Notes: generated from the letters alone by a model not told the origin. A DNA stretch of 64,000 bases from Neorhizobium sp. UBA3556 (GCA_002376235.1 DFNX01000016.1:1364001-1428000); one strand, 5' to 3'. Shown: positions 52,789 to 62,119, counted from the stretch's first letter. Made by a program: numbers and translations.

Positions 52789-54576
52789 TTATGCCAGAAC
52801 TTCCAGTATCGGGCTCTCCATTAGCGTGCCGGTGGTCACGTCGGCAATGCCCCGGTCGGTCTGATGCGGTCCTGCATTGCAGGCAAGCGTCGCACCGAAG
52901 CAGGCCTTGAACACCAGATAGGGCGGCTCCCAGTCAACGACCTTGTCCATCGCCGCCCGGATCGCCCGGAACTGATCGGCCACGACCTGCACCGGTTCTT
53001 CGGATACGAGGCCCGCCAGCGGCAGCGGCAGCAAGCTCACCACCTTGCCGCCGATCGCAACGGCCATGCCGCCGCCGGATGCGATCACCGCATTGGCAGC
53101 CGCTGCCATGTCGCGCGGGTCGGAACCGAAAACGGTGAGGTTATGGCTGTCATGCGCCACGGTCGTAGCAAACGCACCCTTCCATTTGCCCCAACCGGTG
53201 AGAAAACCCAACCGGGTGCGGCTGTCGACACGGCCATGGCGATGAGTCACGGCGATCAACACCGATTCCTGCGGGGGTACCACGAACCCGTTTTCGACAG
53301 CCGCATCCACTTGTCCCCAGCGTGTGAACCGCGGCCGATCAATGGTCGCGACCCTCACCCGGGTACCTTCAGAGCGAAGTTTGAAATCATCTTCCTGCAG
53401 AGCCTGCAGCTTTACCGAACGACGCAGCGGGTTGGGGTTCATCCGGCACACGTCACCCATCATCTTTCCATCGCGCGAGACGATGTGGCCGCTCGCCACG
53501 ACTGTACGCGCGCAAAAATCCTTGAGATCCTCGAAGAGCACGATATCCGCACGGCGACCGGCCGCGATCAGCCCGAGATCGGCGCGGCCGATCCTGACCG
53601 CTCCGTTCAACGTCGCCGCCTGCAGCGCCCATCCCGGTTTCATCCCGTAGCGCACCAGCCGGCGCACCACATCGTCCAGCCCACCGCCATCCACCAGATC
53701 GTCGGGAAACACGTCGTCGGTGCAGATCGTCACCGTCTGCGGCAGATGCCCGAGCGTGTTCAGAGCCTCGACAAATTCCGGCAGAAGATGGTCATGCGAG
53801 CCGCGCATCTCGATCGTCAGACCGGCACGCAGCTTCTGCATCAGGTCGTCTGCGGAAGTCAGCTCGTGGTCGGACGTGACGCCCGCCGTCATGAAAGCGG
53901 CAAGATCACCGCCAGCAAGGCCCCGGGCATGGCCGCTGACGAGCTTTTCCGAAACGAGCGCACTCTGCACAATATTGCTGATGCGTGGTTCGCGGTCGAT
54001 CACGCCGCGCATGTTCATCACTTCCGCAAGACCGGCAATCTTCGGCCACAGCAACATTTCATCGATCACATCGGCATCGAAATCCGCACCCGCAACCTCA
54101 TAACCGGGAGCAGACGGAACACAGGACGGCGCCATGACGACAGCCCTGAGTGGCAGCGAGCGCACCGCCTCCACCGACCATGCAACACCATCGATACCGC
54201 AGACATTGCCGAATTCATGCGGATCCCAGACCACCGTCGTCACCCCGCGCGGCACCACGGTTTCCGCATAGGTCGCAGGTGTCACCATCGAGCTTTCGAT
54301 ATGCATATGCGTGTCGATCAGACCCGGCGAAACGAAAGTACCGGTCGCATCGATCACCTGCGCCGCATCGGCGCGCGCGCCGCGCTCGTGAACACTAACG
54401 ATCAACGGCCCGACAATACCGATATCGGCAGGACGCAGCTCGCCGGTCACCACATCCACCAGCGTTCCGCCGGTAATCAGGATATCGAACGGCGCATCGC
54501 CACGGGCGACCTTCACGGCATGGTCGCGAAAGCACGGCTCGGTAAATTCGCCAACGGTTGCGATAATGTTCTTCAC
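52789..54576 (-). CDS. ade: Adenine deaminase
   Basis: This amidohydrolase of 595 residues deaminates adenine to hypoxanthine. The metal motif DTHMHIESSMVTPATYAE, VVWDPHEFGNVCG and the C-terminal VAHDSHNLTVFG are typical of bacterial Ade. It begins at GTG 54576, which overlaps the nucleoside hydrolase stop (GTGA). It forms an operon with the hydrolase and phosphoribosyltransferase. Confidence 0.94.
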   Translation of the reverse strand: MKNIIATVGEFTEPCFRDHAVKVARGDAPFDILITGGTLVDVVTGELRPADIGIVGPLIVSVHERGARADAAQVIDATGTFVSPGLIDTHMHIESSMVTPATYAETVVPRGVTTVVWDPHEFGNVCGIDGVAWSVEAVRSLPLRAVVMAPSCVPSAPGYEVAGADFDADVIDEMLLWPKIAGLAEVMNMRGVIDREPRISNIVQSALVSEKLVSGHARGLAGGDLAAFMTAGVTSDHELTSADDLMQKLRAGLTIEMRGSHDHLLPEFVEALNTLGHLPQTVTICTDDVFPDDLVDGGGLDDVVRRLVRYGMKPGWALQAATLNGAVRIGRADLGLIAAGRRADIVLFEDLKDFCARTVVASGHIVSRDGKMMGDVCRMNPNPLRRSVKLQALQEDDFKLRSEGTRVRVATIDRPRFTRWGQVDAAVENGFVVPPQESVLIAVTHRHGRVDSRTRLGFLTGWGKWKGAFATTVAHDSHNLTVFGSDPRDMAAAANAVIASGGGMAVAIGGKVVSLLPLPLAGLVSEEPVQVVADQFRAIRAAMDKVVDWEPPYLVFKACFGATLACNAGPHQTDRGIADVTTGTLMESPILEVLA

Positions 54577-55496
54577 CAGCTAGCCTCCGCCTTCAATGCA
54601 TCGAGAATGGATTGCTTGGCCTTTGCGGCATCGATATCCGCCGCGAATTGCGCATTGAATTCGGCCCTGCCCGCTCGCGTCTCCACCACGGTGCGACCGC
54701 GCGTGTGGCTGCCCGTAAGCTCCATGTCGATCCGCCCATCCTGCCATGTCGCAAGATCCGGCTGCACGAAGGCTACCGCCGCAACGGCGTCATAAAGCGA
54801 CATCGCCTTGCGCCCGCGGCTGGTGGCGATCGCCACGAAACCGGCAAGCAGATCGGCCAAGAGCGTCGCGTTGCGGCCACCGGCAGAGCGCACCGGCTCG
54901 ACATCGTCGGGCGCGCAAAGCACCTTGCGGCACAGATCGAGATCGACCATGCGGAACGGGATACCATGCGCAAGAACGATCGCCACCGCTTCGGGATCGG
55001 CAAAGGCGTTAAACTCGGCAGAGGCCGTGTGATTGCCGGCCGTCAGCCCACCGCCCATCCAGGTCAGATCGGTAATCTTGGCGGCAAGATCCGGCCGCGC
55101 CAGCGCCACGGCGGCAATGTTGGTAAGCGGCCCGAGCGCCAGAATGCGGCGCTCGCCTTCGCCGGCTTCGAGCCATGTGCACAAGGCGTCGAACGCATCC
55201 TCGACGAATGTATCCGGCCCGGCGGGCAGTGCTTCACCCGCAGTCGGCATGCCGGCATCGCTCAGGATGGATACGGCGGTTTCAAGCTTGCCGAGCACCG
55301 GCTTTGCCCGCCCGGCGTGAATGGGAAACGGCCAGACGAAGGCAGCGGCGGCACCGGCCGCATTGCGACGCACCTGATCAAGCGGCGCATTGCCAAGAAC
55401 AAGCGAAATTCCGTCGATGGCAAGCCCGCCATGGGCAACAACCATGATGGCGGCCAGATCATCGAACCCCATATCGGTATCGATCCAAACACCCAT
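54573..55496 (-). CDS. Nucleoside hydrolase
   Basis: This calcium-dependent N-ribohydrolase of about 307 residues has the N-terminal Asp cluster WIDTDMGFDDLAA and the family pattern LALGPLTNIAAVALARPDL...WMGGG. It splits nucleosides to ribose and base, feeding adenine to the next enzyme. GGAG lies about ten bases before ATG 55496. It is the first enzyme gene after the LacI regulator. Confidence 0.93.
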   Translation of the reverse strand: MGVWIDTDMGFDDLAAIMVVAHGGLAIDGISLVLGNAPLDQVRRNAAGAAAAFVWPFPIHAGRAKPVLGKLETAVSILSDAGMPTAGEALPAGPDTFVEDAFDALCTWLEAGEGERRILALGPLTNIAAVALARPDLAAKITDLTWMGGGLTAGNHTASAEFNAFADPEAVAIVLAHGIPFRMVDLDLCRKVLCAPDDVEPVRSAGGRNATLLADLLAGFVAIATSRGRKAMSLYDAVAAVAFVQPDLATWQDGRIDMELTGSHTRGRTVVETRAGRAEFNAQFAADIDAAKAKQSILDALKAEASW

Positions 55497-55580
55497 TTCA
55501 AGCACACTCCAAAAACACAACCGGGCGATCCATTGGGACGCCCATATACACGAGAGATTGAGACCGGAGGATAAGGGTTT

Positions 55581-56642
55581 TCACCTACTATCCTTCCGAG
55601 CATGCGCAGCGGCAGCCACAACCGAATACATCGTCGGACCCGTCGATTGACGGATCACGAGTGTCATCGGAACGCCTGCGCCATTCCGCTCTACAGATGC
55701 CGGTTTGCGGGTGGCGGCATCGCGTTCTGCAATCACGCCCCCCAAAGCCTCGACAGCACGCTCCGCAATCATCGCCAGGTTCTGCCGCAACGTGGTGATT
55801 GGCGGCATGACCACCGATGACCAGACAAGATCGTCGAAACCACTGACACTGGCCTGAAGCGGAACATCGATCCCGTCGCGCTGCAGTTCGGTCAGCGCGC
55901 GCAGTGCAAGAAGGTCATAAACTGCGGCAAACGCCGTATACCCGTCCGCCACCCGGGCCGCGAGGCCGAGCGCGCAGCCAACCCCTTGCGAAACCTCCAT
56001 CTCCTCCACCCACAGGGTTTCGCAGCACGCGTCACTGCCGAGACCGGCCTCCAGACCGCCGACCCGATCGTTCTGCACATTCGATTGTCGGCTGTTGGCG
56101 ATCAGCAACACTTTCTGATGTCCGAGAGAGGCCAGATGACGCCCCATCTGCACCCCGCCATCCCGATGGTCGGACGAAACGGTATTTCCGGGCGTCGAGG
56201 GGCTGTCGATGATCGCGATGGGAGTGCCGACATCGCCGATCCGCGATCCGCGACGGGGAACGACAATCATCCCGTCGACGCCGCGCTCGACCAGCCGGCC
56301 GATCGCCGCCGTCTGTTGCGCGATTTCCCCACGACTGTCTGCGATCAGAACGCCGTAACCGGCAGCGGCTGCCGCCTGCTCGATCGCCTGAGCGATCTGC
56401 GGAAACAAGGGATTGGATATGTCCGGCAGCACCAGACCTATGACAGCCGTCCGTCCCGTGCGCAGCGCCCGCGCCGCATGGCTCGGCACATAACCAAGCT
56501 CATCTGCCGCCTGCCGGATTTTCGCGGAAAGCTCGGCGGAGACCCGCCCCTTGCCGGAAAGCGCATTGGACACGGTTGCCGAAGACACACCAAGGGCGGC
56601 GGCAATTTCAGTCATCGTCGCTGGCGTCCGGCCGACACTCAT
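55581..56642 (-). CDS. LacI-family transcriptional regulator
   Basis: This 353-residue protein has the LacI HTH and hinge (TMTEIAAALGVSSATVSNALSGKGRVSAELSAKIRQAADELGYVPSHAARALRTG) and a periplasmic-binding-like effector domain. It lies 84 bases upstream of the purine salvage genes in the same direction. An 18-bp operator-like palindrome stands 22 bases before its start. It probably represses itself and the operon, with a purine or nucleoside as effector (inference). Confidence 0.9.
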   Translation of the reverse strand: MSVGRTPATMTEIAAALGVSSATVSNALSGKGRVSAELSAKIRQAADELGYVPSHAARALRTGRTAVIGLVLPDISNPLFPQIAQAIEQAAAAAGYGVLIADSRGEIAQQTAAIGRLVERGVDGMIVVPRRGSRIGDVGTPIAIIDSPSTPGNTVSSDHRDGGVQMGRHLASLGHQKVLLIANSRQSNVQNDRVGGLEAGLGSDACCETLWVEEMEVSQGVGCALGLAARVADGYTAFAAVYDLLALRALTELQRDGIDVPLQASVSGFDDLVWSSVVMPPITTLRQNLAMIAERAVEALGGVIAERDAATRKPASVERNGAGVPMTLVIRQSTGPTMYSVVAAAAHARKDSR

Positions 56643-56663
56643 CGTCTCTGCTGCGGTCCAAGG

Positions 56664-56681
56664 TGATTAATCGTTTAATCA
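56664..56681 (-). promoter_or_regulatory. LacI-type operator
   Basis: TGATTAATCGTTTAATCA is symmetric at 16 of 18 positions with a central CG, the usual form of a LacI-family operator. It lies upstream of the LacI gene at 56642. Confidence 0.7.
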
Positions 56682-56751
56682 ACCATACCCGGATACACTC
56701 TATATGTCGAGTGAAATACAACCTTTCATATAGAGTAATGCACAGCGACTG

Positions 56752-57669
56752 CTACCAGGCTACGATTTCCTGCCGATAGCGCGCCACCTCTTCCATCAGC
56801 CACGCCCGAAAAGCGACGACCGGCGGAAAGCCGGCCTTGGCATGCGGCGCGACCACGTAATAGGCACTGGGACTAACAACCTGATGCGGAAATGCCTCCA
56901 CCAACTGGCCGCTTGCGAGTTCCGCATCGATCAGGAAGAGCGGCATCAGGCCGACACCCAAGCCCGCAATACATGCCTGCGTCACGCTGCCGAACTGCTC
57001 GAAGCGCATGCCCTCACTGATACTACCGGCAATTCGAAGGCTTTCGAACCAGTGCCTCCAGCCACCCGGCCGCGATGCCATATGCAGAAGCGGCAGATGC
57101 AACAGATCTTCGGCACGACTGACCGGATGAGAGCCAAGAAATGCAGGCGAACAGACCGGCACCACCATCTCGTCCATAAGGAAGGTGCATTCCGCACCCG
57201 GCCATTCGGGTTGCCCGACATGTATCGCCATATCGATGCCGTCGCGATCGAAATCGAACACGCCGATACGAGTTGCAAAGTTGAGCGTAATCTCAGGATG
57301 GCGGGCAACGAAACCCGGAATGCGCGGCATCAGCCAGCGCGTGCCGAATGTCGGCAGGATCGCAAGATTGAGCTGATCACTATGCCGTTTGGTCATGGCA
57401 TGCAGCGATGCCGATCTTATCTGTGACAACGCTCCGGCGATCGCCTTGGCAAAATCCGCACCCGCCGACGTCAACACGACACCCCGGCTGGTCCGGTCGA
57501 AAAGCAGCACGCCAAGCTGCTCCTCAAGCCCGGAAACCTGCCTGCTTATCGCCCCTTGCGTCAGCGACAGCTCGTCCGCCGCGAGCGAAAAACTGCCGAG
57601 CCGCGCAACGGAGTCAAAAGCTGCGAGCGCGGAAGTCGATGGCAGAAGTTTTCGCGAAAGATTGGTCAT
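56752..57669 (-). CDS. LysR-family regulator (GcvA-like), divergent from gcdH
   Basis: This 305-residue protein has the LysR HTH SALAAFDSVARLGSFSLAADELSLTQGAISRQVSGLEEQLG and a GcvA-type effector domain (LPTFGTRWLMPRIPGF). It is divergent from glutaryl-CoA dehydrogenase with about 160 bases between start codons, so it is the likely activator or repressor of gcdH. Confidence 0.92.
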   Translation of the reverse strand: MTNLSRKLLPSTSALAAFDSVARLGSFSLAADELSLTQGAISRQVSGLEEQLGVLLFDRTSRGVVLTSAGADFAKAIAGALSQIRSASLHAMTKRHSDQLNLAILPTFGTRWLMPRIPGFVARHPEITLNFATRIGVFDFDRDGIDMAIHVGQPEWPGAECTFLMDEMVVPVCSPAFLGSHPVSRAEDLLHLPLLHMASRPGGWRHWFESLRIAGSISEGMRFEQFGSVTQACIAGLGVGLMPLFLIDAELASGQLVEAFPHQVVSPSAYYVVAPHAKAGFPPVVAFRAWLMEEVARYRQEIVAW

Positions 57670-57710
57670 GGACTATTACTATCCGTCATATCCAATTGAG
57701 TAAACGGGCC

Positions 57711-57806
57711 TTGCGACAAACGACCGCACAACGATAATCTGCCTGGGAGTTTTCCGGCGATGGAGCCCGTTAGCCTCCTTCAAACGTTACCGGAGACATG
57801 TCTCCG
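57711..57806 (+). promoter_or_regulatory. gcdH promoter and 16-bp perfect palindrome in the leader
   Basis: TTGCGA (57711-57716), 16 bases and GATAAT (57733-57738) form a probable promoter. CGGAGACATGTCTCCG (57791-57806) is a perfect 16-bp palindrome in the expected leader, 22 bases before the TTG start. It could be a regulator site or an RNA hairpin. Confidence 0.55.
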
Positions 57807-57828
57807 CCTGAAACCATCGGAGGACACC

Positions 57829-59004
57829 TTGGCCTTTATCTGGAACGACCCCTTCCTCATCGACGACCAGTTGACCGAAGACGAGCGCATGATCCGCGAC
57901 ACGGCGGCCGCCTTCGCCAAGGCCGAGCTTCTGCCCCGCGTGCAGGATGCCTATCTTGAAGAAAAGACCGATATCGAGCTCTTCAAACTGATGGGTGAGA
58001 CCGGCCTTCTCGGCGTTACGCTTCCGGAAGAATACGGCGCGGCCAACGCATCCTACATCGCCTACGGCCTCGTCGCCCGCGAGATCGAGCGTATCGACTC
58101 AGGCTATCGCTCTATGATGAGCGTCCAGTCCTCACTGGTCATCTACCCGATCTTTGCCTACGGCTCCGACGAGCAGAAGAAGAAATACCTGCCCGGCCTC
58201 GTCTCGGGCGAACTGATCGGCTGTTTCGGCCTGACCGAACCGGATGCCGGCTCCGATCCGGGCGGCATGAAAACCCGTGCGGAAAAGATCGAAGGCGGTT
58301 ATCGCCTGCGCGGCGCAAAGATGTGGATTTCCAACGCACCGATCGCCGATGTCTTCGTCGTCTGGGCAAAGTCAGAAGCCCATAACAATGAAATCCGCGG
58401 CTTCGTGCTGGAAAAAGGCATGAAGGGCCTTTCCGCACCGAAAATCGGCGGCAAGCTGTCGCTGCGCGCCTCGATCACCGGCGAAATCGTCATGGATGGC
58501 GTCGAAGTTGGCGAAGATGCGCTGCTGCCGAACGTGTCAGGCCTCAAAGGACCCTTCGGCTGCCTCAACCGCGCCCGCTACGGCATTTCCTGGGGCGTCA
58601 TGGGGGCTGCCGAAGACTGCTGGTTCCGCGCCCGCCAATACGGCCTTGATCGCAAGCAGTTCGGCAAGCCGCTTGCCGGCATGCAGCTCTACCAGAAGAA
58701 GCTCGCCGACATGCAGACCGAGATTGCCCTTGGCCTGCAAGCTTCGCTGCGCGTCGGCCAGTTGATGGACCAGCACCGCATGGCGCCGGAAATGATCTCC
58801 ATCGTCAAGCGCAACAACTGCGGCAAGGCGCTGGATATCGCTCGCCAGGCGCGCGACATGCATGGCGGCAACGGCATCCAGGTCGAATACCATGTCATGC
58901 GCCATTCGCAGAACCTGGAAACAGTCAACACCTACGAAGGCACCCACGACGTCCACGCCCTCATCCTCGGCCGCGCACAGACGGGTATCCAGGCCTTCTT
59001 CTGA
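57829..59004 (+). CDS. gcdH: Glutaryl-CoA dehydrogenase
   Basis: This flavin acyl-CoA dehydrogenase of 391 residues oxidises and decarboxylates glutaryl-CoA to crotonyl-CoA in lysine/tryptophan/glutarate breakdown. Motifs are CFGLTEPDAGSDPGGM, MWISNAPIADVFVVWA and the catalytic glutamate in VNTYEGTHDVHALILGRAQTG. The TTG start at 57829 has GGAGGA just upstream; the longer reading from 57760 runs through a perfect palindrome. Confidence 0.93.
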   Translation: MAFIWNDPFLIDDQLTEDERMIRDTAAAFAKAELLPRVQDAYLEEKTDIELFKLMGETGLLGVTLPEEYGAANASYIAYGLVAREIERIDSGYRSMMSVQSSLVIYPIFAYGSDEQKKKYLPGLVSGELIGCFGLTEPDAGSDPGGMKTRAEKIEGGYRLRGAKMWISNAPIADVFVVWAKSEAHNNEIRGFVLEKGMKGLSAPKIGGKLSLRASITGEIVMDGVEVGEDALLPNVSGLKGPFGCLNRARYGISWGVMGAAEDCWFRARQYGLDRKQFGKPLAGMQLYQKKLADMQTEIALGLQASLRVGQLMDQHRMAPEMISIVKRNNCGKALDIARQARDMHGGNGIQVEYHVMRHSQNLETVNTYEGTHDVHALILGRAQTGIQAFF

Positions 59005-59080
59005 GAAACGCAACGCCGCATATAAAATCACGCTTCTGCCCGGCCGCCATGCGAGCCGGGCTTAAGCACCTGCGGACATA

Positions 59081-59217
59081 AAACCGATTCCCACCTTTGC
59101 CGAAAAAGCCCGAGAGCAATTCCAGCAAAGGTGGGAACCGGTTTTGCGTCCGGAATTGCGTTAGAACTAAGAGGTAGAGCAGTTTCGCGTTTCGAAGAAA
59201 GGCGGAAATGCTCTAAG
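59081..59217. repeat. Palindromic intergenic repeat
   Basis: Arms AAACCGATTCCCACCTTTGC (59081-59100) and 59125-59144 pair with one mismatch over 20 bp. A second arm pair, TAGAGCA (from about 59173) and TGCTCTA (ending near 59215), frames the right part. The element resembles dispersed rhizobial repeats containing GAAAxTGCTCTA. It ends at the stop codon of the acyltransferase gene. Confidence 0.6.
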
Positions 59218-60391
59218 CATTCGGCTCCACTTGGACTGACGGCGCGCGGCCCCGGCCCTTCAATGCGGGCCGCCACTTCATCATCCGCCTAATCGCCGCG
59301 CGCTGCTCCGCACTGGAGATTGCATGTACCGTTCGATAGAAGCAATAGGACAGGTAGTCAGGCAGCAGAACCGCCGCCCCCTTCAAGGTCAGAGGCATCC
59401 GATACTGAATTCGGACGGTCTGCGCATTCGACCACCGCTCCTTGTAGTCCATGCGCAGGATCCGCATGTCGAAATCCAGACTACGCTCGAAGCACCAGCG
59501 CACCACATCCTCGATGATCAGCATGCCCGGAGAATATCGCGAATAATCCGGGTCGAAACTGGTTGTCAGCAACTCGACACGGGTCCGGTCGATCATCGTC
59601 AGGAAGGCCGCAATCGGCTTGCCATCCAGCGTCAGGCGAAAAAGCCCCACACGCCCGAACTCGCCACGCTTCATCAAGGCCGCCACGAAAAACGCACGCG
59701 CCTCATCCTTGCCTAGCCACGGACAGGACTTGTCCATGCGCTGCAGCCAGCGCCGCTTTTCCCCGATCACCCAATCAATAGTCTCAACGGAGACTGCATA
59801 ATCTTCAGGCAGCTCAAAGCTCAATTCACCGAGCTTCTGCAGCCTCTTGCGTCCCTGTTTCAGGTTCGTGCGAAACTTGGACGAATAGGTCTGCAGCAGG
59901 TCGTCGAAGTTCTCGATGCCACGCCGCTCGATCATATAGCTGTCCAGCGGGTTCGGAATATTGAAGACCCCGGTCCTTTCCAGCACCCGCCGCGCGGCAC
60001 CATCATGCTGAACAAACGGAACCTCGATAATATCGGCCACAGGCTTGAGAAGTGCCACGAGTTCATTGCAGATATAGACCGGATCCATGTCCGGCGCGAT
60101 CAACGGATCACCATATTCCTCGTGCATGCCGCAACCCAGCGGCTCGAGACGACTTGCAAAGCCAAGCCTGTTCCGCTGGAACGGCCAGACGGCGACAAGC
60201 CGCGAACCCGACCAAACGGTCGCGCAGAACAACCGGTCACCTGCGCAAAAATCCCTGGTTTCCCATCCGAGCTTTGCCCATTCGAAAGTCTGCGTGTAGT
60301 GATAGGTCGCAACGGATCGCGCGAGACTGCTCCAATCATCTTCAAGACGAGCAAAATCTTCTACGCCAACCAATAGAACTGGCCGCAGCAT
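59213..60391 (-). CDS. BcsL/FemAB-like GNAT-fold acyltransferase
   Basis: This 392-residue protein resembles the CelD/BcsL (acetyltransferase 6) family linked to cellulose or exopolysaccharide decoration. Visible features are YSSKFRTNLKQGRKRLQKLGELSFELPE and FRLTLDGKPIAAFLTMIDRTRVELLTTSFDPDYSRYSPGMLIIEDVV. GGGAGG lies six bases before ATG 60391. No polysaccharide genes lie next to it, so the substrate is unknown. Confidence 0.85.
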   Translation of the reverse strand: MLRPVLLVGVEDFARLEDDWSSLARSVATYHYTQTFEWAKLGWETRDFCAGDRLFCATVWSGSRLVAVWPFQRNRLGFASRLEPLGCGMHEEYGDPLIAPDMDPVYICNELVALLKPVADIIEVPFVQHDGAARRVLERTGVFNIPNPLDSYMIERRGIENFDDLLQTYSSKFRTNLKQGRKRLQKLGELSFELPEDYAVSVETIDWVIGEKRRWLQRMDKSCPWLGKDEARAFFVAALMKRGEFGRVGLFRLTLDGKPIAAFLTMIDRTRVELLTTSFDPDYSRYSPGMLIIEDVVRWCFERSLDFDMRILRMDYKERWSNAQTVRIQYRMPLTLKGAAVLLPDYLSYCFYRTVHAISSAEQRAAIRRMMKWRPALKGRGRAPSVQVEPNA

Positions 60392-60671
60392 TCATTCCTC
60401 CCAAGACATTCAGCTTGATACAAACCAGATCAGCTGAATTTTATATTTTCAAAAGAACCTAATGAATACAGAACACATGTCAACAAGAAACGATTTTTAC
60501 TTTAGTAAAATTTATATTACGAAATAAAAACCTGATCCAGGCGCGATTATAAACAAATAACCGTTCCTTTTATTCATCGAAAACTCACCCTCAAGAATAA
60601 CAAAGAAAAATACATTCACAGAGCTCCCGCAATCATTGAAAATCCGCACGGATAATTCGAAGCAAATTGCA
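60392..60671. other. AT-rich intergenic patch
   Basis: These 280 bases are much richer in A and T than the rest of the window (for example ACTTTAGTAAAATTTATATT near 60500). No ORF is convincing. It should hold the promoter of the leftward acyltransferase gene. The composition suggests acquired or neutrally drifting DNA. Confidence 0.5.
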
Positions 60672-60704
60672 AAGAGGCCCGGGCGCATCGCAGCCGAGCC
60701 TCTT
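60672..60704 (-). terminator. Terminator after the chemoreceptor remnant
   Basis: AAGAGGC (60672-60678) and GCCTCTT (60698-60704) pair, with further inner G-C pairs. On the minus strand the stem is followed by TGCAATTTGC. It lies 21 bases after the remnant's stop. Confidence 0.55.
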
Positions 60705-60724
60705 CTGTTTAAGTGGCGAAAGCC

Positions 60725-61222
60725 TTAGAATTCCTGCCACTGTCCCTTCGACCCATCGATTGCGGCATTGTCCGAAAAGGCCGTGGCGATCGCGCTGACG
60801 TGGCGGCTGATCTCCTGCACTTCAGCCACGATGACCTGAAGAGCATTGCCCGTTTCACCCACGAGCTGCGCGCCGTCCTGCACCTGCTGGTTCGGCGTAT
60901 CGATCAGCAGCTTGATTTCCTTGGCAGCGCTTGCGGACCGCTGGGCGAGTTCACGCACGTCCCGGGCCACGACCGCAAAGCCCTTGCCGGCCTCACCGGC
61001 ACGCCCTCGTCAGGAAGACATCGAACTGTTGACGATATTGCGGAAGCAGGTTGCTCGCCGCCGCAAGATGGTCAGCACGAAATCCTTCGTCGCCAGATAG
61101 TCCTTCTGGACAAAGGCGTACCGCCCCGAGATGAAGGCCACGGCTCCAAGGTCGGCCGTGCAGATCAGGAGAATGATCGCAAGAATTTTCGTTCGAATTC
61201 CGGTCTTTCCCAAAATTGTCAT
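60725..61222 (-). pseudogene. Decayed chemoreceptor (MCP) with internal deletions
   Basis: The minus strand from 61222 encodes a receptor-like N-terminus (MTILGKTGIRTKILAIILLI, with a membrane helix) that stops after 70 codons. After a frame change the signalling-domain sequence AGEAGKGFAVVARDVRELAQRSASAAKEIK appears, then EVQEISRHVSAIATA. It ends with GSKGQWQEF, whose last five residues fit the xWxxF CheR-docking pentapeptide. The periplasmic domain, HAMP and most of the signalling helix are missing. An intact MCP needs over 500 residues; here fewer than 170 codons remain. Confidence 0.82.
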
Positions 61223-61522
61223 TTGTCATCCACGAGAGAGAAACCGTGTCGTTACCGCGCAGCAGTCCATAAAGGCCACGCAGACAGAGCACGCATTCAC
61301 CCGATCATTGGGAAGAGAAGGACACGCAATGGGTGTACTCAACAGCCACATAGCAACGAGGCAATACACCTCGATCCGCGGAAAAACGTCGTGAGACACT
61401 TATGTTTCTCGCGAATGCTATCGCGCCGCTAAACATCATTGGCCAAGATCGCCCCTTGGGTGTATCTGTGCGGTGCAGTTCGAAAAGAGCGACAGCCATC
61501 GATAGGAAAGACCTCGAAAAGC
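61223..61522. other. Intergenic region between chemoreceptor remnant and XRE-cupin gene
   Basis: About 300 bases hold the promoter regions of the old receptor and of the XRE-cupin regulator. I saw no conserved ORF, repeat or strong hairpin. Confidence 0.4.
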
Positions 61523-62119
61523 ATGCACGCTAAGGATGATGCGGGAAAAGCCGCCGCCCGGAACGATGCGGAAAGCGAGTTCGATGTTGGCGATCGGCTG
61601 CGCCTCGTACGGCAGAGCTATGGATTGTCGCAACGCGCCCTGGCGGTAAAGGCCGGCGTCACCCATTCGCTCGTGTCGCTGATAGAAAAGAACAAGGTCA
61701 GCCCCTCGGTCGCGTCGCTGAAGAAGATCCTGGAGGCGATCAATTATCCCCTGACCGACTTCTTCGCCCTGACGCTTCCGCCCGTTGACCAGATCTTCTA
61801 TCGCGCCGACGAACTGACGCCTTTGTCGAAAGGTCCGCTGACGTTGCTTCAGGTTGGCGATGCGAAATCCCACAGCGTCCAGATCTTCCACGAATTCTAT
61901 GAGCCTGGCGCCGATACCGGCGACACCATGCTCGCCCATGAGGCGGAAGAAGGCGGCGTTATCGTCGCTGGCGAGCTGGAAGTAACTGTCGGCAATCAGA
62001 CCCGCATCCTGAAACGTGGCGATGCCTATCTCTTCAACAGCCGCCTGCCGCATCGCTATCGCAATGTCGGCACTGAACGCTGCGAAGTGGTCAGCGCGGT
62101 TACCCCGCCCTATCTCTAA
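61523..62119 (+). CDS. XRE-family regulator with cupin domain (PuuR-like)
   Basis: This 198-residue protein has an N-terminal helix-turn-helix (VGDRLRLVRQSYGLSQRALAVKAGVTHSLVSLIEKNKVSPSVASLKKIL) and a C-terminal cupin (HEFYEPGADTGDTMLAHEAEEGGVIVAGELEVTVG...KRGDAYLFNSRLPHRYRN). PuuR-type proteins control putrescine and GABA breakdown. It lies directly upstream of a succinate-semialdehyde dehydrogenase gene, in line with that role. ATG 61523 is chosen; longer forms lack support. Confidence 0.87.
   Translation: MHAKDDAGKAAARNDAESEFDVGDRLRLVRQSYGLSQRALAVKAGVTHSLVSLIEKNKVSPSVASLKKILEAINYPLTDFFALTLPPVDQIFYRADELTPLSKGPLTLLQVGDAKSHSVQIFHEFYEPGADTGDTMLAHEAEEGGVIVAGELEVTVGNQTRILKRGDAYLFNSRLPHRYRNVGTERCEVVSAVTPPYL

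Noticed and set aside
52864..54795. 643-codon plus-strand open frame opposite adenine deaminase
   Set aside because: The minus-strand enzyme has full catalytic motifs and operon overlaps; the plus-strand product is rich in His, Arg and Gln with no family pattern.
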